From Rhinolophus ferrumequinum (lineage: Eukaryota; Chordata; Mammalia; Chiroptera; Rhinolophidae): a stretch of DNA of 64,000 bases. This document shows positions 1-12,300 of this stretch, piece after piece (the first letter of the stretch is position 1; each line of letters opens with the position of its first letter). The notes under the pieces were generated by a model that searched no databases, was not told where the DNA came from, and saw nothing but the letters and a program-made list of their open reading frames with translations. The stretch is taken from contig NC_046306.1 of assembly GCF_004115265.2 (NCBI RefSeq), forward strand, positions 13,281,324 to 13,345,323, read 5' to 3'. A program made the position numbers and the translations under genes.

Positions 1-206
1 AAGACCCAGTATTATATTATATTATACCCGGTCTTACAGTAAAATAAGACCCGGTCTTATATAAGACCGGGTCTTATTTTACTATAAGTAAATTTTTTAC
101 TTATTTTACTTATAGTAAAATAAGACCGGGTCTTATATTAATTTTTGCTTCAAAAGACGCATTAGAGCTGATTGTCCGGCTAGGTCTTATTTTCAGGGGA
201 ACAGGG
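1..206. mobile_element. Foldback (long inverted repeat) DNA transposon, copy 1, cut by the window start
   Basis: The right arm ends 'ttagagctgattgtccggct...ggggaacaggg' followed by TA at 207-208. The left arm is outside the window. The core is AT-rich with repeated 'aagaccgggtcttat' inverted units. It has the same arm sequence as the copies at 11978-12214 and 29830-30128. Likely a non-autonomous element using TA target sites; family name not certain. Confidence 0.75.
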
Positions 207-2824
207 TACCACCTACTAGAAGAAGGTGGCAGAAACACAGGCAATGAGATTTCAGAGGTGTCACCATGGTGCTTTGGAAGCGTTGGCATGATGCGATGGC
301 CCCCTGAGATTCTTTGCCCTCTGGAGCGGAAGTGGGGTGGAAGCCAGGGGTGGGGTAGGTGGCAGGAGTTTGTTGAAGGGATTGAAGTCTCTCCCAAGTT
401 TCCTGTTTAGCACCAAAAGGCAACAAGCACAGAGTGACTCCAGAAGTTCATTTGTCAGACTTAAACCTCCAGACATTTCTGTCATTGGGTCTGATTCAGG
501 CTCAGCATTCAATTGACTCATCACCAAGCCGTGTCCATTGATTAGTCTTCTACCCCTTCCTGTTCATTCTTAGCACCCTTGCCTTTCTCTTGGGCACATG
601 CCCTCTGTCCCTGTGTGAGACAGCATGGCGTTGCTGAAAGACTTTGGGCTTAGGCAAATGTGAGATGTGAGTGCAAATCATGGTACTGAGCTTTCTGACT
701 GTGGGCAAGCCTCATTTTCCTTATCTGTTAAATGGACATGATGCGGTTAGGATGAAGGGAAATGATGCATGCAGAATGCCCAGCACACGGGCTTAGCAGG
801 CCATCATCCCCTGTCCCCTGTTTCTGGACTAAGCCTTTAGAACCTTTGGGCTCCTCCAGAGAAGGCAGAGAAACTGACATCTTTTGAATGCCATTTGGGG
901 TCTGGGTCTCCTGTTGAAATAGGCGTGTATTGTCTTTTGAAAAGTGTCTGTCGTCCCCAGGTGCGGAACAAGGGGCTTTTGAGAGCATCTGCGATCACAC
1001 AGTACTGCCAGGCTTGTTGTGCCTGTCCATGTCGAGGTTCATTCACTGGTGCCTCATTTTCCATGTGCATCTGTCATAGTCGGAGCACCAGATTGTATTT
1101 AGAGAATGGCTCTTGCCACTGTTATATACACACAGATCACGTGTATGAACAAGCAAATTAAGTAAACTGGAGATAATGAAATCCCACATTCCAGCGTTTC
1201 GTGTGTTCCTTTCTACTACCCTCCGTGAAGTCCAGAACCAGAAAAGCTCTGTCCACTATGAAAGTGTAATTCTTTCTTGAGCTATTTGTTACGTATATAG
1301 AGTATTTCATGGCTGTAGTTACTTTTCCTAAATCCTGTAAACTATTTAGTTTACGTTCAGTTATGTATTTCTTAGCTAGATTTACTCTTTCCCTCTACTG
1401 TGTCCGTGTCTTAGAGTCCTGGGGTCTGGATCAGCCCGATTTGGGAGTTTTCTTGGCAGAAGGAGAAGAGGTAAGCCTTATGGAAGTGATACTGAAAGGC
1501 GGTTACACAGTCCACTCCAATGTGGTCATGCTTGAAACTGCCTCATAGGCCTGGAGGCCTAGACACGTGAGGGCTTTTTTGTGCCATGTAGTGCCCACTC
1601 ATTTGCCAGCCTGACGTGCTTGGCAACTCCAGGTAGTGTCTGTCAAAAGCTGAATGGCTCCAAGATTAGAATCTCCTCACACAGCAAGAATTCCCTGTTC
1701 GGATTCCTTGGGCAGCAATGAACCCTTCTTGAGTTCATAATGTGAGCCAGGAGCTGGGTAGGATGATAAACTCCCTCCCTCGTGGAGTTTGTGGTCCAAA
1801 GTCAGTCCCTTCAGAGCCTGAGGTGTGGGCTGGGGTCGCAAAGGTGAATTTGATAACATCTATGCATTTGACACATTTTCCCTTAATGCGGGGAAGACAC
1901 ATAAGGAAACAGCAGCACCAGAAAGTGTTCCGAGGGCTGGGGCAAGGTCTGGGCCTGGGACCATAGAGCAGGGGACAACCAGCTGCCCTGGGGAATTAGG
2001 GAATATCTTCATAGAACCTAACAGTTCTTTTGGGGTCTTAAAGGATGAGAAGGACTTCACGCTGTTAGAGAAGGGCATCCAGGAAAGTGAGAACTGCATG
2101 CCCGACGACAGATAACGCTGCCATAATTTTTATTCAGATGTCCCTTCTCCAGAAACCTCACTTTTCCATCATTTTCAAAAGCGATGGAGATTGAAGAAAG
2201 GCATACAGGATTATCAGTATAGTAATAATAGAAAGAGCACTCAGCTAGAAGTTAGAATACCTGGCTTTGAGATGAGTTCTGCCACTGCTTTTTCTGCTTT
2301 TCTCAGCAACTTTGAATCAACATCTCTGGGTCTCAATTTTCTTATTTGATAAATGATGGTAGCGGACTGGAGACTCTCACCAACTCTTCTACTCTATTCT
2401 GTTCCTCTGTTCTGCTTGATGAAAAATTCTTCCCAAGCTGGTTAGAACTTTTATTTTGGGAAACAACATGAAAAGAAACTCCCACTCAGTGCTGAGGTGG
2501 CAGCTGGTTTCTTGGTGAGTGATGGAGGAGCTGACCTCTGTTTGCCCTTTCTCACACCCCCCTTTTTTTCTTTGTCAACAGCCTAATGTAGTTTAGACCC
2601 GATTGCATGGGTTCACCTGGACTTACTAGACATAGGGAGCTGAAGCCAGTTCCCAGAAGGGTGAAATGCAGAAACCTTAAAAAACACACAAACAAAAAAG
2701 GCTCCAAAATCAATCCATTTTTGATAGCTGTTAGGAGAAGGTAGGTTCTATTAAGAGAAAACCTGTGCAGTATAGTCACCTTCAGAAATTGTCCCAGAAA
2801 CCCCTAATAAGTATCTGGCAAGTT

Positions 2825-3068
2825 GGGGGTGGCCAATTTGCTCAGTGGTTAGAGCGCAGTGCTCATAACACCAAGGTTGCCAGTTCAATTCCCACATGGG
2901 CCAGTGAGCTGCGCCCTCCACAACTAGATTGAAAACAACGACTTGACCAGGAGCTGAGCTGCGCCTTCCACAATTAGATTGAAGGACAACAATTTGACTT
3001 AGAGCTGATGGGTCCTGGGAAAACACACTGTTCCCCAATATTCCCCAATAAAAATTTAAAAAAAAAAT
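2825..3068 (+). mobile_element. tRNA-derived SINE with 14-bp target duplication
   Basis: The head 'ggtggccaatttgctcagtg' has an A box and 'ggttgccagttcaattccc' a B box. The tail has CAACTAGATTGAA repeats, 'ttccccaataaa' and an A tract. The exact 14-bp repeat GTATCTGGCAAGTT flanks it at 2811-2824 and 3069-3082. Short form of the SINE at 16730. The intact duplication argues for a fairly recent insertion. Confidence 0.92.
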
Positions 3069-3754
3069 GTATCTGGCAAGTTTTAAAGTTGAACACACAC
3101 AGCACAGAAAACAGGTCCTCCCAAACCTTGAGGGGAGGGAGGATGGTAAACTGGTACTGCCTGTTTGGATGGTAACATAGTAGCATCCAAACTTGAATGA
3201 GTCTAGGGATTTGGGCTACGAAAATGCTCATAGAAGTGGGCAAAGTCAAGTACAAAGATTTTACGGCAGCTTTTTGTAACGGTGCAAAATTGTCAAACCC
3301 ACAAATACCCATCACTTCAATTATGGTAACTCTCCATTAGGAATGTAATGCAGTTACTGCAGAGAATAAATGGTGTATTTAGCATGGAATCTGGTGGCAG
3401 AAAGTTGGGTTTGTGCTGACTGACTTCCAGCCGTGTGCCCTCGATCAAGTCGGGCTCTCTGAGCCTGCGTTTCTGAAGCGTAAGATGGGGGGGATCGTGC
3501 CTCGCCTCATTGCACGTTCCCCACCCTAATGGTGGAGGAGAACGGAGGGAACCAGGCACGGCGTTCATGCAGAGACGTGGTGCCTTGTGGGAGTTGACAG
3601 TCTCACTGGGCACAGACAACGAATGAGAAACTCCAGTGTGTCGAGTGTCGGAAGCAGGGTGTTCCCCCAACTTGCCCTAACATTGTCACAGCTCAGGCAG
3701 AGATGATTTACACAGTCTTAGAAAAGCAAAGGAGGGAGGAGACTACACGTGGAC

Positions 3755-3990
3755 TCAGGCCAGATTGCCTGCCTGAGTTCTAATTCTGGCCACACACACT
3801 GGCTGGGAGCCCTTCAATAGTTCCCTGACCTCTCAGCCTCAGTCTCCTCACCTGTAAAAGGGGGATAACGTATTGACCCACCTCGTGGAGTTGTGAGGAT
3901 TAAATGAGTTGATGCTTGTAAAGTGCTTACTGAGAACAGGATCTAGTGTATGTGAGGTGCTATATAAATGTCTTTCAAGCGCACAGTAAG
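3755..3990 (+). mobile_element. MIR relic
   Basis: 'agcctcagtctcctcacctg', 'taaaagggggataacgtatt' and 'gaggattaaatgagttgatg' are the forward MIR. Weaker MIR-like pieces lie at about 640-760 and 2215-2375. Confidence 0.75.
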
Positions 3991-4918
3991 TCCCTAATGT
4001 GTCTTCGTTACCAAAACTACTTTAAAATCAGGAGAAAGAAACCCCATTCATGTCTATGTCTTCATTTTGACCAACTCAGAGGTAGTTAAAATGCAGTCAA
4101 TGAATGTGGACGGCCCTGTCCCAGTGATACAGCATGGGAATAGAGTCCTGGAGACGGCAGCCTGGTTTCAGGGTTAAGTAGGAGGGAGAAGAGAGCAAGG
4201 GAGGTGTTTTCCGGGAGAGCCGAAAGGCAAAGACATCATGTATCGGTGGGGTCTTTGAGGCCAGGGTAAAGCAGGTCCCTCTTTGAAGCACTGTCCACTC
4301 AAGGCAATCCAAGGTCTGCCTGACCCTGGTTTCCAGGCTGGGAAGCCTTTCCACGGCGCCCTGGCACTTCCCCTGTCTTCTCTGCCAGGGTGTGGCTGCC
4401 TGGGGCATGTGTGGCTGCCTGAGTGCCTGGGACGTGAGTTAGGTGGGGGTTCCTGAGGGCCACCCTGATTAGCATCTTAATTTCTAGAACAAAGTTATTC
4501 AGGCCTCGCCCAACCAAGCTGCTGTGGCCCATTTCCCAACCACTGCTTTCATCCCTTCTGGCCTTCTGCTTGCATTTATTTTCTGAGTGTGCTATCTCTG
4601 TCTGGTACCCCATGCTGCTGGGGACTGATGCAGAGGTGAATGGGCGGGGGCGTGAACCGACTCTCATCTGGATGTAAACTGAAGCACTGTGTCCACGTGA
4701 GGTGGGTCTATGTCAAGGGCAAAACTGCAAAGTCTGTCCAGCAGCCGGAGCCGGTCCCACACTCGGCAACTTGAGACCTGAACTCCACCCTTGCTAGCTC
4801 TTGTGGGGCACTGAGTCTGAACTACGTGTCTACACCCCTCTCACCCCAACCTTTGGAAATGAGAGCTAGATGGACAACACAGGTTTAGAAATGAAAAGCA
4901 ACTGCTTCTCCTGGATGC

Positions 4919-4924
4919 TTTATT
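4919..4924 (-). terminator. GDAP1L1: Probable GDAP1L1 polyadenylation signal AATAAA
   Basis: On the plus strand this reads 'tttatt' inside 'gatgctttattggggac'. It is the nearest canonical hexamer I found downstream of the GDAP1L1 stop. Confidence 0.55.
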
Positions 4925-5711
4925 GGGGACTTTCAGTGGTTTCTAAGCATGAGCGGCAGTGACACCCAGACTCACCCAACATGCAAAAGGCACAGGAAAG
5001 TGAGACATGACCAGGGCAGGCAGCGTGGCATGGTGGGGCATGAGGGGAGCCCCACAAGTGATGGGAAAGGTGGGCATTAAAGGAGATGGCTTTGGCAGAG
5101 GCTGGGAGAGGGACTTGAGCTTTATCCCCCTCCAGACCCACCCCTGCACTCGGGCCGGGACTGACCTTCTAAGCAGGTCAACATGGCTTTTACTGAAAGT
5201 CCACTGCACGTGGTGGGAACACTCAGCTCCAGGTGGGGAGAGGATGATGGATGCTGCCTTCAGGGATTACCGGGAAAACGCCAAACCAAACTCACTGGCC
5301 ACGTCGGGGAGGGAATGAGGCTGTGCTCATGGTGTCGCTCCCCATCATGGCCCGATGGTTGGGTGCCACTGTCCTGGCTCGAGCCAGTGCTGTCTCAGTC
5401 CATGTCCAGGAGAAGAATGAAGCCCCTCCCGATCTTCAGGGGCCTCCCATGGGGTGTCCGGGCCTCCAGCCCTACCTGGAGGCTAGAAGAGTTGAGTCTT
5501 GATGTTGGCTTTGTCCTGTGGAAGAGTTCCCTGGGCAAGAGGGAAGGGGAGGCGAGGGGTGAGGCCCTGGGAGCCCCCAGCACCTCCCAGAATCTGGGCC
5601 CTGGTGGGTGAAACAGCCTGGGACTCACCTCAGATCCTAACCAGTCCCCACAGTTCCATCTTGAAACCTTGAATCGAAAGAAAAGGCATTCGTGTTTTGT
5701 TTCTGATCGGT

Positions 5712-5715
<4 letters not shown>

Positions 5716-5774
<59 letters not shown>
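5716..5774. repeat. (CT)n microsatellite in the GDAP1L1 3' UTR
   Basis: About 29 CT units with one interruption. On the GDAP1L1 mRNA it would be a (GA)n tract about 200-260 nt after the stop. Confidence 0.95.
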
Positions 5775-5979
5775 CTTTAGTAGAGCCGTGGCCTCAACTC
5801 ACGGCGTTGGCAACGTCTACTTCTAAACTATGGAATGTTTTCACATTGACAATAGAATTACTCCGAACAAGGGTAGGGAAAGGCTGTCCAAGTTCATGAG
5901 ACAGTACGTTACTGAGAGCTCAGTGGGGATCACACAGCACAGAGACACTGACAGTCAGACACCAAGCCCGGGCCTGGCT

Positions 5980-6323
5980 CTAGATGTATTTTTTCTTGAG
6001 GTACCAGTAGGCAAAGTAGCCCATCCCGCCCAGGGAGCCCATGAGGAAGGAGGCCCCAAAGAAAGATGGCGGTTTCCGCTTGACCAGCCGGAACGCGTTG
6101 GGGATGACGGCTGACAGCAGCGTGGTGTGGATGTCACCAAGGACTTTCCGGAAGGCAAAGCGTTTCTGGACCCTCTCGAAGAAGGACTGCAGGTTGGGCC
6201 GGCTGCCATCTTCCCAGTATTTCTTGGACAGTCCCAGGAACTTGAGGCGATGCAGGGTGGCTCCCAGAAGGACGTCAGCCAGGGTGAAAGCACAGCCGCA
6301 CAGCCACAGCTCACATTTCTGTC
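5980..6323 (-). CDS. GDAP1L1: GDAP1L1 coding exon 6 (residues 254-367 and stop)
   Basis: The acceptor CGCTCTAG precedes GACAGAAATGTG, completing Gly254 and giving QKCELWLCGCAFTLADVLL. The rest of the GST C domain follows, then the glycine-rich hydrophobic segment FFGASFLMGSLGGMGYFAYW and KKKYI. The TAG stop is the complement of 5980-5982. The C-terminal hydrophobic segment matches the mitochondrial tail-anchor region of GDAP1. Confidence 0.97.
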
Positions 6324-9300
6324 CTAGAGCGGGAGAGAGAGGAGGGGGTGGGGGGATGGGAGCGGGAGGCATCAGCTTTTCTCCCCCCACACACTCACTC
6401 TTCTCTCGTGGACTCCTCTGCTGTTGGTCTGCCTGCCATCGCATTTCCCCAAGGTCATTCACTCCTGTACAACTTTAATGATTTTGGCCATGTCCTTGCA
6501 CCACCCCTACAATCCTTTTTTTCATTTAAATCACTGACTTTTTATATGTGCAAGGACTGAGCTTTGGGAGTTCAAGATTTAGATATTGGGCAACAAGAGA
6601 AACCAGTAAAGGAGCATGAGAAGGAGCAGCCATGGAGGTGGGAGACGACGCAGGACAGTGGGGTGGCCTGGAAACCAAGATAAGAAAGTGTCCCAAGGAG
6701 AAGGGCGTGCTCAGGTGGGTTCAAACGCTGCGGAGAGGTCAGGAGGCAGCCTGAGAATGGTGATTGCATGTGGCAGCCGGTGACCTTGGTTAGAGCAGCT
6801 GGAGTAGATGCTGACAACAAAAGCCTGGTTGGAAGGCCTCCAAGAGAGAAAGGGACAAGAACTGGAGATGGCAAGCAAAGATCACTCTTTCAAGGAGTTT
6901 TGCTGTCACGGGAAGGATGCACTCAGAATCTGAGACACGTCAAGAATGGCTTTGTAAGTTGGGAGGAAAAACCCAGCATGTTGGTGGGAATGATATCGCA
7001 AGGGGGTAAATGATTCTCCAGGAGAGAGTGGAGAGAATTCCTGTGTGATGTCCTTCGGTGGATGAGCGTGGAGGGCATCTAGTACCCAAGGAAAGGGACT
7101 GGTCGTAGCTGGTCAAGGACAGTTCAGCCCTGGTGATAAGAGGGAGTGTGGGGTACCATAGCACATCAAATCAAAGTCGCCATCAAATGTAAGACATCCA
7201 CCCCAGATATCTTACAGAGAACAAGTGATACCAGTTAAACTATTGATTGAGAAACATGCCAGTTTCAGACATGTCAAGGTACGATCTAACAAAGATGCAT
7301 CTTAGAATTGAGAAAATAGTCACTAGTACATATAGACACTGGTGCTGACGGGTAGGTAGAGCTGTGAAGGTCTCTTCCTAATGTTTCCATTTTCTCAGTG
7401 ATGCAGAAAGAAAGGGATCAGTTGAGAGGGAGGATGTGGGCAAAGCGGTTGGAGGGTTGAGGAGAAAGGAGAAGGTAGTAATTAGTCATCTGGAAAGGGG
7501 ACAGTGGGAGGCCCAGGGCAGCAGGAAGGCCACCTAAGGCCAGTGGTCATGAAGCCAAAGTGAGAGCAGCCAGCACTCTCGTGTTTCTCCAGCCACATGT
7601 AGGTTCACAGGTGCACGTGCTGAATAGGTGGTGAGCTGGGACTACTCCGGTTTGAGGTTTTGCAAAGTGAGTACAATGAAGCAAGAGAAGGGCGGGGGAG
7701 TGGAAGGGCCAGGCAAGGGGTCTACTTGGTACTTGTGACGGTCAGGGAATCACCACTCGGTACAGGGAGAGGTGAGCATGAGAGGCGTGCAGGGCAGTGA
7801 AAGGAGGCAGGATCAGGGGTGGAAGGCCCCAGCTACAGACTGGATGAGTGTAGACAGATTTGTAGACCAAGGACTGAGCCCTGGGGCACTTCAAGGCTTA
7901 GATATTGGGCAATGAGAAACCAGCAAAGTTTCATGAGGAGGGGAACCCTGTGAGGCGAGTGTGGTGTGATTTCCTTAATCCTCACAACAATCCTATCTGG
8001 TAGGTGCTTTTATTATCCCCGTTTTACAGATGAGGAAACGGCAGCCCAGAGAGGTTCAGTAACTTGGCCAAAGCCACACAGCTGTGTGACCTTGAACAAG
8101 TCCCATCTCCCCGAGTCTCAGTTTTTTCATCTGGAGGATGTACATGCCTTTAACTGTCGTATGTATTAAGCTAGTATGTTCCAGGCACTGTGCTGAGTGC
8201 TTTTAATTTTTACGAGTCCAACAAGGTGAGGTTAAGGTTTTAAGTTGCATTATTATCATCCCATCTTACAGATGAGGAAACTGAGGCCCCAATAGGGAAA
8301 GCACCTTGTCCAAGTCACACAGTAGAGGCAGCAAAGCTGAAACTAACGCAAATCTGTCTGACTCTAAACTAAACTCTTTCAGAACACTGTGCTCCACGAC
8401 TTTCTAATATACACACAATAGGGGTGTGTGTGTGTATGTGTGTGTGTGTAAGCTATGAGTGTAGCAGCGTATGTTGCATAGGCTCCATAAATTTGCAGAG
8501 TTGAATAGACAAGACTAATAGGTGACCCAAAACAGCAATGGGAAGGTCCAGGATGAAATTTGAAGGACTGTGGCAAAGATGGAATGTAAAAGGAAAAAGG
8601 AGCTGAGTAGTGTGGAGAGGGTGCTCCAGGCTGGAAGAACTACAGGAGCAAAGGTGTGCAGGTGGGAATGAAGCTGGTATGCTCAGGGTCCAGAGAAGAA
8701 AGCCACTTGAGAACAGGAAGAGTTACGGTCAGAGAGTCTGGGTGAGCCTAGATGTCTGGCGGCAGCATGAAGAAGCCATAATACATCCTTAAGCAGGGCA
8801 AAGGTCACCATCACCACCACCACCATCATCACTTTCACCAACCTTTATTAAATACCTACTATGTGCTAACTGCTGATCTAAGCACTGTATGTGTATTACA
8901 TGTATTATTTCATACAATATCTCAGTGTCTCTCTGAGGTAGGTCTTATTGCTATCCCCATTTTATAGATGGAAACTGAGGTCCAGGGAGGTGAAGTACCT
9001 GACCGATGGTCACTCGGTTAGTGAGTGGCCAAGCTAGGACTTAAAGCTAGGTCTGTCTGACTCGATGGCCCGTGATCCGAACCACCTGGGAGGTCCTCTG
9101 AGATCTTTGGAATGAAAAAGCTTGGTACTGGGCAGGGACGGGGGGCTGGATGGGACCAGCACCCACCTACCCCAGGGCTGGTACCCACCTTCGTTCTCAA
9201 GCTTCCTCTTCTCCAGCTCAGCCTCGATCTGGTCCAGCACCATGGCCAGCTCCCCGAGGATCTTCTTCAGGTAGCTCACATCGTCATGCTCTAGGATCTT

Positions 9301-12300
9301 GGCCTGGGGGGCAGGACAGGCAGGAGCCAGAGGAGCTGAGTCGGCTTCAAAAGAAGCAGGATGACCAGAGCTTGACCCAAACCCCTTCTGCAAACCCAGC
9401 CTCCCAATATCCCGCCAAGAGTATAGGGTGCTCCGCAGTTACAAAGCACCCTCATCTGGTGCTCACAACACTCCTGTGAGCTTGACTTCCTGCCCAGATC
9501 CCTTTCACGTGGCTTGTACTCCCAGACACCAGCTGCTGTGAGGGATGGTTGGTAGCAGCTCGTAGCTGCCCCTTCTCTGGAGAATTGCTCTTAGCCAATG
9601 AGGAGCTGCCTGGAAACATTTGGGAAGTTATCCCACATTCCCCAGCTCCCCACCAGGCAATCTGTAGCCAATGACTGACGGGTATAAAAGGCTGGTTGCT
9701 TGCCTCAAGGTGGATTAACTTTGTGGTGCCCCTTATGCTTCAGAACTTCCTGTGGGGTCAGGTGAACTTTGCCCCTTCCTCGTTCCTGTCCCTCCCATCT
9801 TTACCAGGGTCTCCTCATGGCCACACTCACCCAAGGACCTCTGTCCAATGCTCTGCTATTAGGGACACAGCCCAAGACATGGGGAAACTGAGGCTCCAGG
9901 GGACAGTGGCTTGTCCAAGGTCAGAGAGCCAGGAAACGACAGAGAGGACAGGGTTGGAAAAGCAAGCCAGGGAATTTTCCATTTCGTGTTATCCACCGAT
10001 CCCCTTCTTAGAACGAGTCTTCTCCCAGTCGTTCTTTTCCGTGGAAAAGATGGTGGGAAAGAGAACTGAGCAGGCCTGCAGGCACTCACCATGAGCTTCT
10101 TCTGTTTAGAAAGGTAGGGCTCTGAAAGCTGGGGTTCCTCTTCATGGTCCAATTTCATGAGGTCTGTCGTGGCATTGGCTAAATGTCCTGGGGAAGGAAT
10201 AGGAAAGGTCCTGTCCTCTCAATGCCCAGCGTCGTCCCATTCTTTTCCCCACAAACTTGGTCCCATCCAAACACTGGTCTGGGAAGGAACCATATGAACA
10301 GCCAACACTCAGATGCCAAACTGCCCGAGGCTCAGGACAGTGGGAAGGACAGATACAGAAAGAAATCGCTATGACACAGCATGAGCGATCCACAAGGAAG
10401 AGTGAACAGAATGCTGTGGGATCCACAGCGCCACCCGCCTGGGGCACAGGCATCCAGACCCCTCACTGAAGACAGTCCACTTTGGAGGATGAGTAGGAGT
10501 TTTCCAGACATGGATATCACACTGAACTTGGACACACGCGTCCTTCAGTGATTGTCTCCCCCAACCCCCTTCTGTAGAGGGGCTAAATAACGTTCCACAC
10601 TTGTAAATGACAAGCAGGTTTTGAACCTGGGTCTGTCTGATTCTTCATCTGGTGTTCACTCACTGTATCACTACAAGGAAAGACTTGGTTATTGCAAGAA
10701 AAACTGTAAGAGACCTTTGGTGTCTTGAAACTTTCGCTTTTGGTGAGCAACTTCCCTGGGGATTTAGGGACCTGATGACCCATCTTTCCTGGGAAAACTG
10801 GCCTTGATGCCAAAAAGGCAATGGTGACAGAAAGTGAGTCAATGATGGAATTCAAGCCAGCATCTTGAGAATTATTCTTAACGGGAGGGAGGAAGTATCC
10901 TATAATGTAACTTCAAAAATCTTTGAAAGTCTAACTGTAAACAGGGTTTTACAAGAGGAGGTGGAAATATTAATTGGTATAAGATCTTGGGTTCTATTCC
11001 CTCATTGGGGCAGGATTTCTCTGGAATTCTTGGCCAGTAAGTCTGGATAATGGTGGGTCAAGTGTGTGGTGGTGCCCCAATCCTGCTCGGCCCTGTGCCG
11101 TAAGCCCCAGCTCTACGTTAACATCCCTTAGGCGTCTCGAACACATTCTGGCTCATCTTCCCCGCTGCACCTGCTCCTCCTCTGCAGTCTCCCCAAATTG
11201 CAGCATCCGTCCCCCACACTAAGCTAAGCCAGATGCCTCAACCCCTTCTTCTCCCTCCTTTCCACCCCAAATCAGTCCCAGGTCCTGCTGATTCTTCTCT
11301 GTAATCTTTCTCATGTTTATCTTCAGCTCTCTGACTATCCCTGTTCTCTTGCCTGGTTCATTTTGACTCACCGCCTGTCTGTCTGCATTCTCTCCCCTCC
11401 AAGCCTTTCGCCCCACTTCTGCCAGAGAGATCTCCAAATACACACTTGAGCATGTCAACTTAAAACCCATCCCTGGCTCCTCACTGCCCTCAGCTAATGT
11501 CTAAGCTCCTTAAAAGACCCAGCAGGACCCATCTCCTCTCCCATCACGGACTCCACTTTCATTGAGTTCCCCCAATTGTCCCTGTCTCCAGATGGGAACA
11601 TTTTAACCACTCCAAATGCTTGGCATTCCCTGAATGTGCTAGACCATTCCAAATCTCCAGGTCATTGCTCACACTCCTTCCTCCTGGAATCGTCTTCTCC
11701 TGTATTCCTGAAAACCCCCTTCCAGATCTAGTTCAAGATCATCTCCTCCACTGATCCTCTAGGAGGTCTGACCACTCATTGCCTTTGTCCTCCAGCGTAC
11801 ATTACAGATTTCTGCCAGAGAATGCAAACACACTAAGAGGTATCGTTGCACAACTTCCTTTACATTTTAGTCTATGCGAAAATGCCCTTTGGATTTGTGC
11901 AGTGCACAACCTATATTGCTGTATATGGAGATTTTGCTGCTAATGTACTTATTTCTGGACATATGTATCTTCCACTATCTTGTTTCCCTGAAAATAAGAC
12001 CTAGCCAGACAATCAGCTCTAATGAGCCTTTTGGAGTAAAAATTAATATAAGACACGGTCTTATATAATATAATATAATATAATATAATATAATATAATA
12101 TAATATAATATATAATATAATATAATATAATACTGGGTCTTATATTAATTTTTGCTCCAAAAGACACATTAGAGCTGATGGTCCAGCTAGGTCTTATTTT
12201 TCGGGGAAACACGGTAGAATCAGAGCTTCTGGAGAGCAGTGGCTATGTCAAGTTCATCTCTGTTTTCTTAAAACCCAGTACAGACCTGGCACAGAACAGG

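Larger units (their letters stand above)
1..4895. other. Intergenic region beyond the GDAP1L1 3' end
   Basis: Apart from the foldback element, MIR relics and the SINE at 2825, I see no gene. In human the next gene on this side is FITM2, but nothing of it is here. Short open frames in this stretch have no recognisable product. Confidence 0.7.
4898..5979 (-). other. GDAP1L1: GDAP1L1 probable 3' untranslated region
   Basis: About 1.08 kb between the TAG stop and the first good AATAAA on the minus strand (complement of 4919-4924, reading AATAAAGCATCC). Cleavage is expected 15-25 nt further, near 4895-4905. It contains a (CT)n tract at 5716-5774, which is (GA)n in the mRNA. The end point is inferred from the signal only. 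Confidence 0.65.

Noticed and set aside
1309-2115. Several 60-96 codon open frames in the left intergenic region
   Set aside because: No known product, no splice context, and lengths expected by chance.
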